This document shows, piece by piece, positions 63,168 through 64,000 of a DNA stretch of 64,000 bases. The notes under the pieces were generated by a model. That model ran no database searches. It was not told where the DNA came from and saw only the letters and a list, made by a program, of their open reading frames with translations. Position numbers and translations under genes: made by a program. Positions within the stretch are counted from its first letter, which is position 1. Each line of letters opens with the position of its first letter. The stretch comes from Billgrantia sulfidoxydans (GTDB taxonomy: Bacteria; Pseudomonadota; Gammaproteobacteria; Pseudomonadales; Halomonadaceae): positions 4,216,001-4,280,000 of the forward strand of contig NZ_CP053381.1 in assembly GCF_017868775.1 (NCBI RefSeq), in the 5' to 3' direction.

Positions 63168-64000
63168 ATGCCGAAGCCACCGCCGCACACTCCCATCCGC
63201 CGCACCAAGATCGTCGCCACCCTGGGCCCGGCCAGCGACCGCGAGGGCGTGCTGGAGGCGATGATCCGCGCCGGCGTCGACGTGGTGCGCCTCAACTTCT
63301 CCCACGGCAGCGCCGCCGACCACCGCCGCCGGCTGATCGCCGTGCGCCAGATCGCCGACCGCCTGGGGCGCAGCGTCGCCGCCCTGGGCGACCTGCAGGG
63401 GCCCAAGATCCGCATCGCCCGCTTCCAGGACGGCGCCGTGGTGCTCGAGGAGGGCCAGCCCTTCGTCCTCGACATGGCGCTGGCCGGCGACGCCGGCGAC
63501 ACCACCCGCGTCGGCTGCGACTACAAGCAGCTGATCGACGACGTCGCCCCCGGCGACCGCCTGCTGCTCGACGACGGCCGCCTGGTGCTCGACGTGGAGC
63601 GGGTCGAGGGGGCGCAGGTCCACACCACCGTGGTCACCGGCGGCAAGCTCTCCAACAACAAGGGCATCAACAAGCAGGGCGGCGGGCTCTCGGCCCCGGC
63701 GCTCACCGACAAGGACAAGGCCGACCTCGCGACCGCCATCGAGATCGGCGTGGATTATCTCGCCGTCTCCTTCCCGCGGCATGCCGAGGACATGCACGAG
63801 GCGCGCCGGCTGCTCGGCGAGGCGGGCAAGGAGATCGGCCTGGTCGCCAAGCTCGAGCGCGCCGAGGCGGTGGCCGACGACGCCACGCTCAACGGCATCA
63901 TCGAGGCCAGCGAGGCGGTGATGGTGGCGCGCGGCGATCTCGGCGTGGAGATCGGCGACGAGAAGCTGATCGGCATGCAGAAGCGCATCATCAAGCGCGC
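63168..64000 (+). CDS. pyk: Pyruvate kinase (partial, N-terminal part)
   Basis: First 277 codons; the gene runs off the right edge. Start ATG 63168 after CAGGAGG. N-terminal [13 protein letters not shown] and [13 protein letters not shown], catalytic [13 protein letters not shown] and [11 protein letters not shown] with the active-site Lys, and [10 protein letters not shown]. Final glycolytic step, phosphoenolpyruvate to pyruvate. Divergent from gap, an arrangement that places both under shared control. Confidence 0.96.
   Translation, partial: MPKPPPHTPIRRTKIVATLGPASDREGVLEAMIRAGVDVVRLNFSHGSAADHRRRLIAVRQIADRLGRSVAALGDLQGPKIRIARFQDGAVVLEEGQPFVLDMALAGDAGDTTRVGCDYKQLIDDVAPGDRLLLDDGRLVLDVERVEGAQVHTTVVTGGKLSNNKGINKQGGGLSAPALTDKDKADLATAIEIGVDYLAVSFPRHAEDMHEARRLLGEAGKEIGLVAKLERAEAVADDATLNGIIEASEAVMVARGDLGVEIGDEKLIGMQKRIIKR

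Overview
The window reads as one contiguous, gene-dense, high-GC (roughly two-thirds G+C by eye) chromosome segment of a gammaproteobacterium. The gene order is very close to Pseudomonas: pilU-pilT / yggS-proC-yggT-metX-metW / dksA-gluQ-cbrA-cbrB-crcZ-pcnB-folK-panBCD / pnp-rpsO-truB-rbfA-infB-nusA-rimP-tRNA-secG-tpiA-glmM-folP-ftsH-rlmE / greA-carBA-dapB ... dnaJ-dnaK-grpE-recN-fur-bamE-ratBA-smpB-ssrA. Acidic tails on several proteins (SecG, NusA, FtsH) together with this layout suggest a halophilic relative such as Halomonas (Halomonadaceae). That placement is inference from gene order and composition, not from a marker gene.

Layout. 1-8.4 kb: twitching-motility ATPases (minus strand), divergent from a PLP-homeostasis/proline/methionine operon, then a Rieske protein, SfsA and an aminotransferase. 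8.6-19.5 kb: dksA, gluQ, a small ORF coupled to the sensor kinase cbrA, the sigma-54 activator cbrB, an unannotated but clear CrcZ-type regulatory RNA with many AACAACAA motifs, then pcnB, folK and panBCD. 19.6-20.8 kb: acetyl-CoA acetyltransferase. 20.9-42.9 kb: a long minus-strand block of translation, transcription, cell-wall, folate, protease, pyrimidine and lysine genes with two tRNAs. 43.1-47.4 kb: a small accessory block inserted between dapB and dnaJ. It holds a predicted RNA kinase/RNase Z fusion, an EamA transporter, a DUF2218 protein and an HNH endonuclease. 47.4-51.5 kb: dnaJ, dnaK and grpE with two sigma-32 promoters. 51.6-56.2 kb: recN, fur, bamE, ratBA, smpB and tmRNA. 56.3-61.2 kb: a Crp/Fnr-type regulator divergent from a carboxynorspermidine/carboxyspermidine synthesis pair, followed by an aspartokinase. 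61.3-64 kb: a glycine-zipper lipoprotein, GAPDH and the start of pyruvate kinase, the last two separated by a region with three HexR-like sites.

How the parts connect. CbrA/CbrB and the sigma-54-dependent RNA form a predicted carbon-catabolite-repression relay. CbrB-type TGTTAC half-sites lie upstream of the RNA and, unexpectedly, also upstream of panBCD. The aspartokinase, dehydrogenase and decarboxylase together could channel aspartate semialdehyde into (nor)spermidine. The gap-pyk intergenic region looks like a HexR-controlled glycolytic switch. The most novel coding sequence is the 655-residue fusion at 43.1-45.1 kb, which joins a Clp1-like 5'-OH RNA kinase domain to a full RNase Z domain. 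No transposase, integrase, CRISPR array or rRNA gene was seen.
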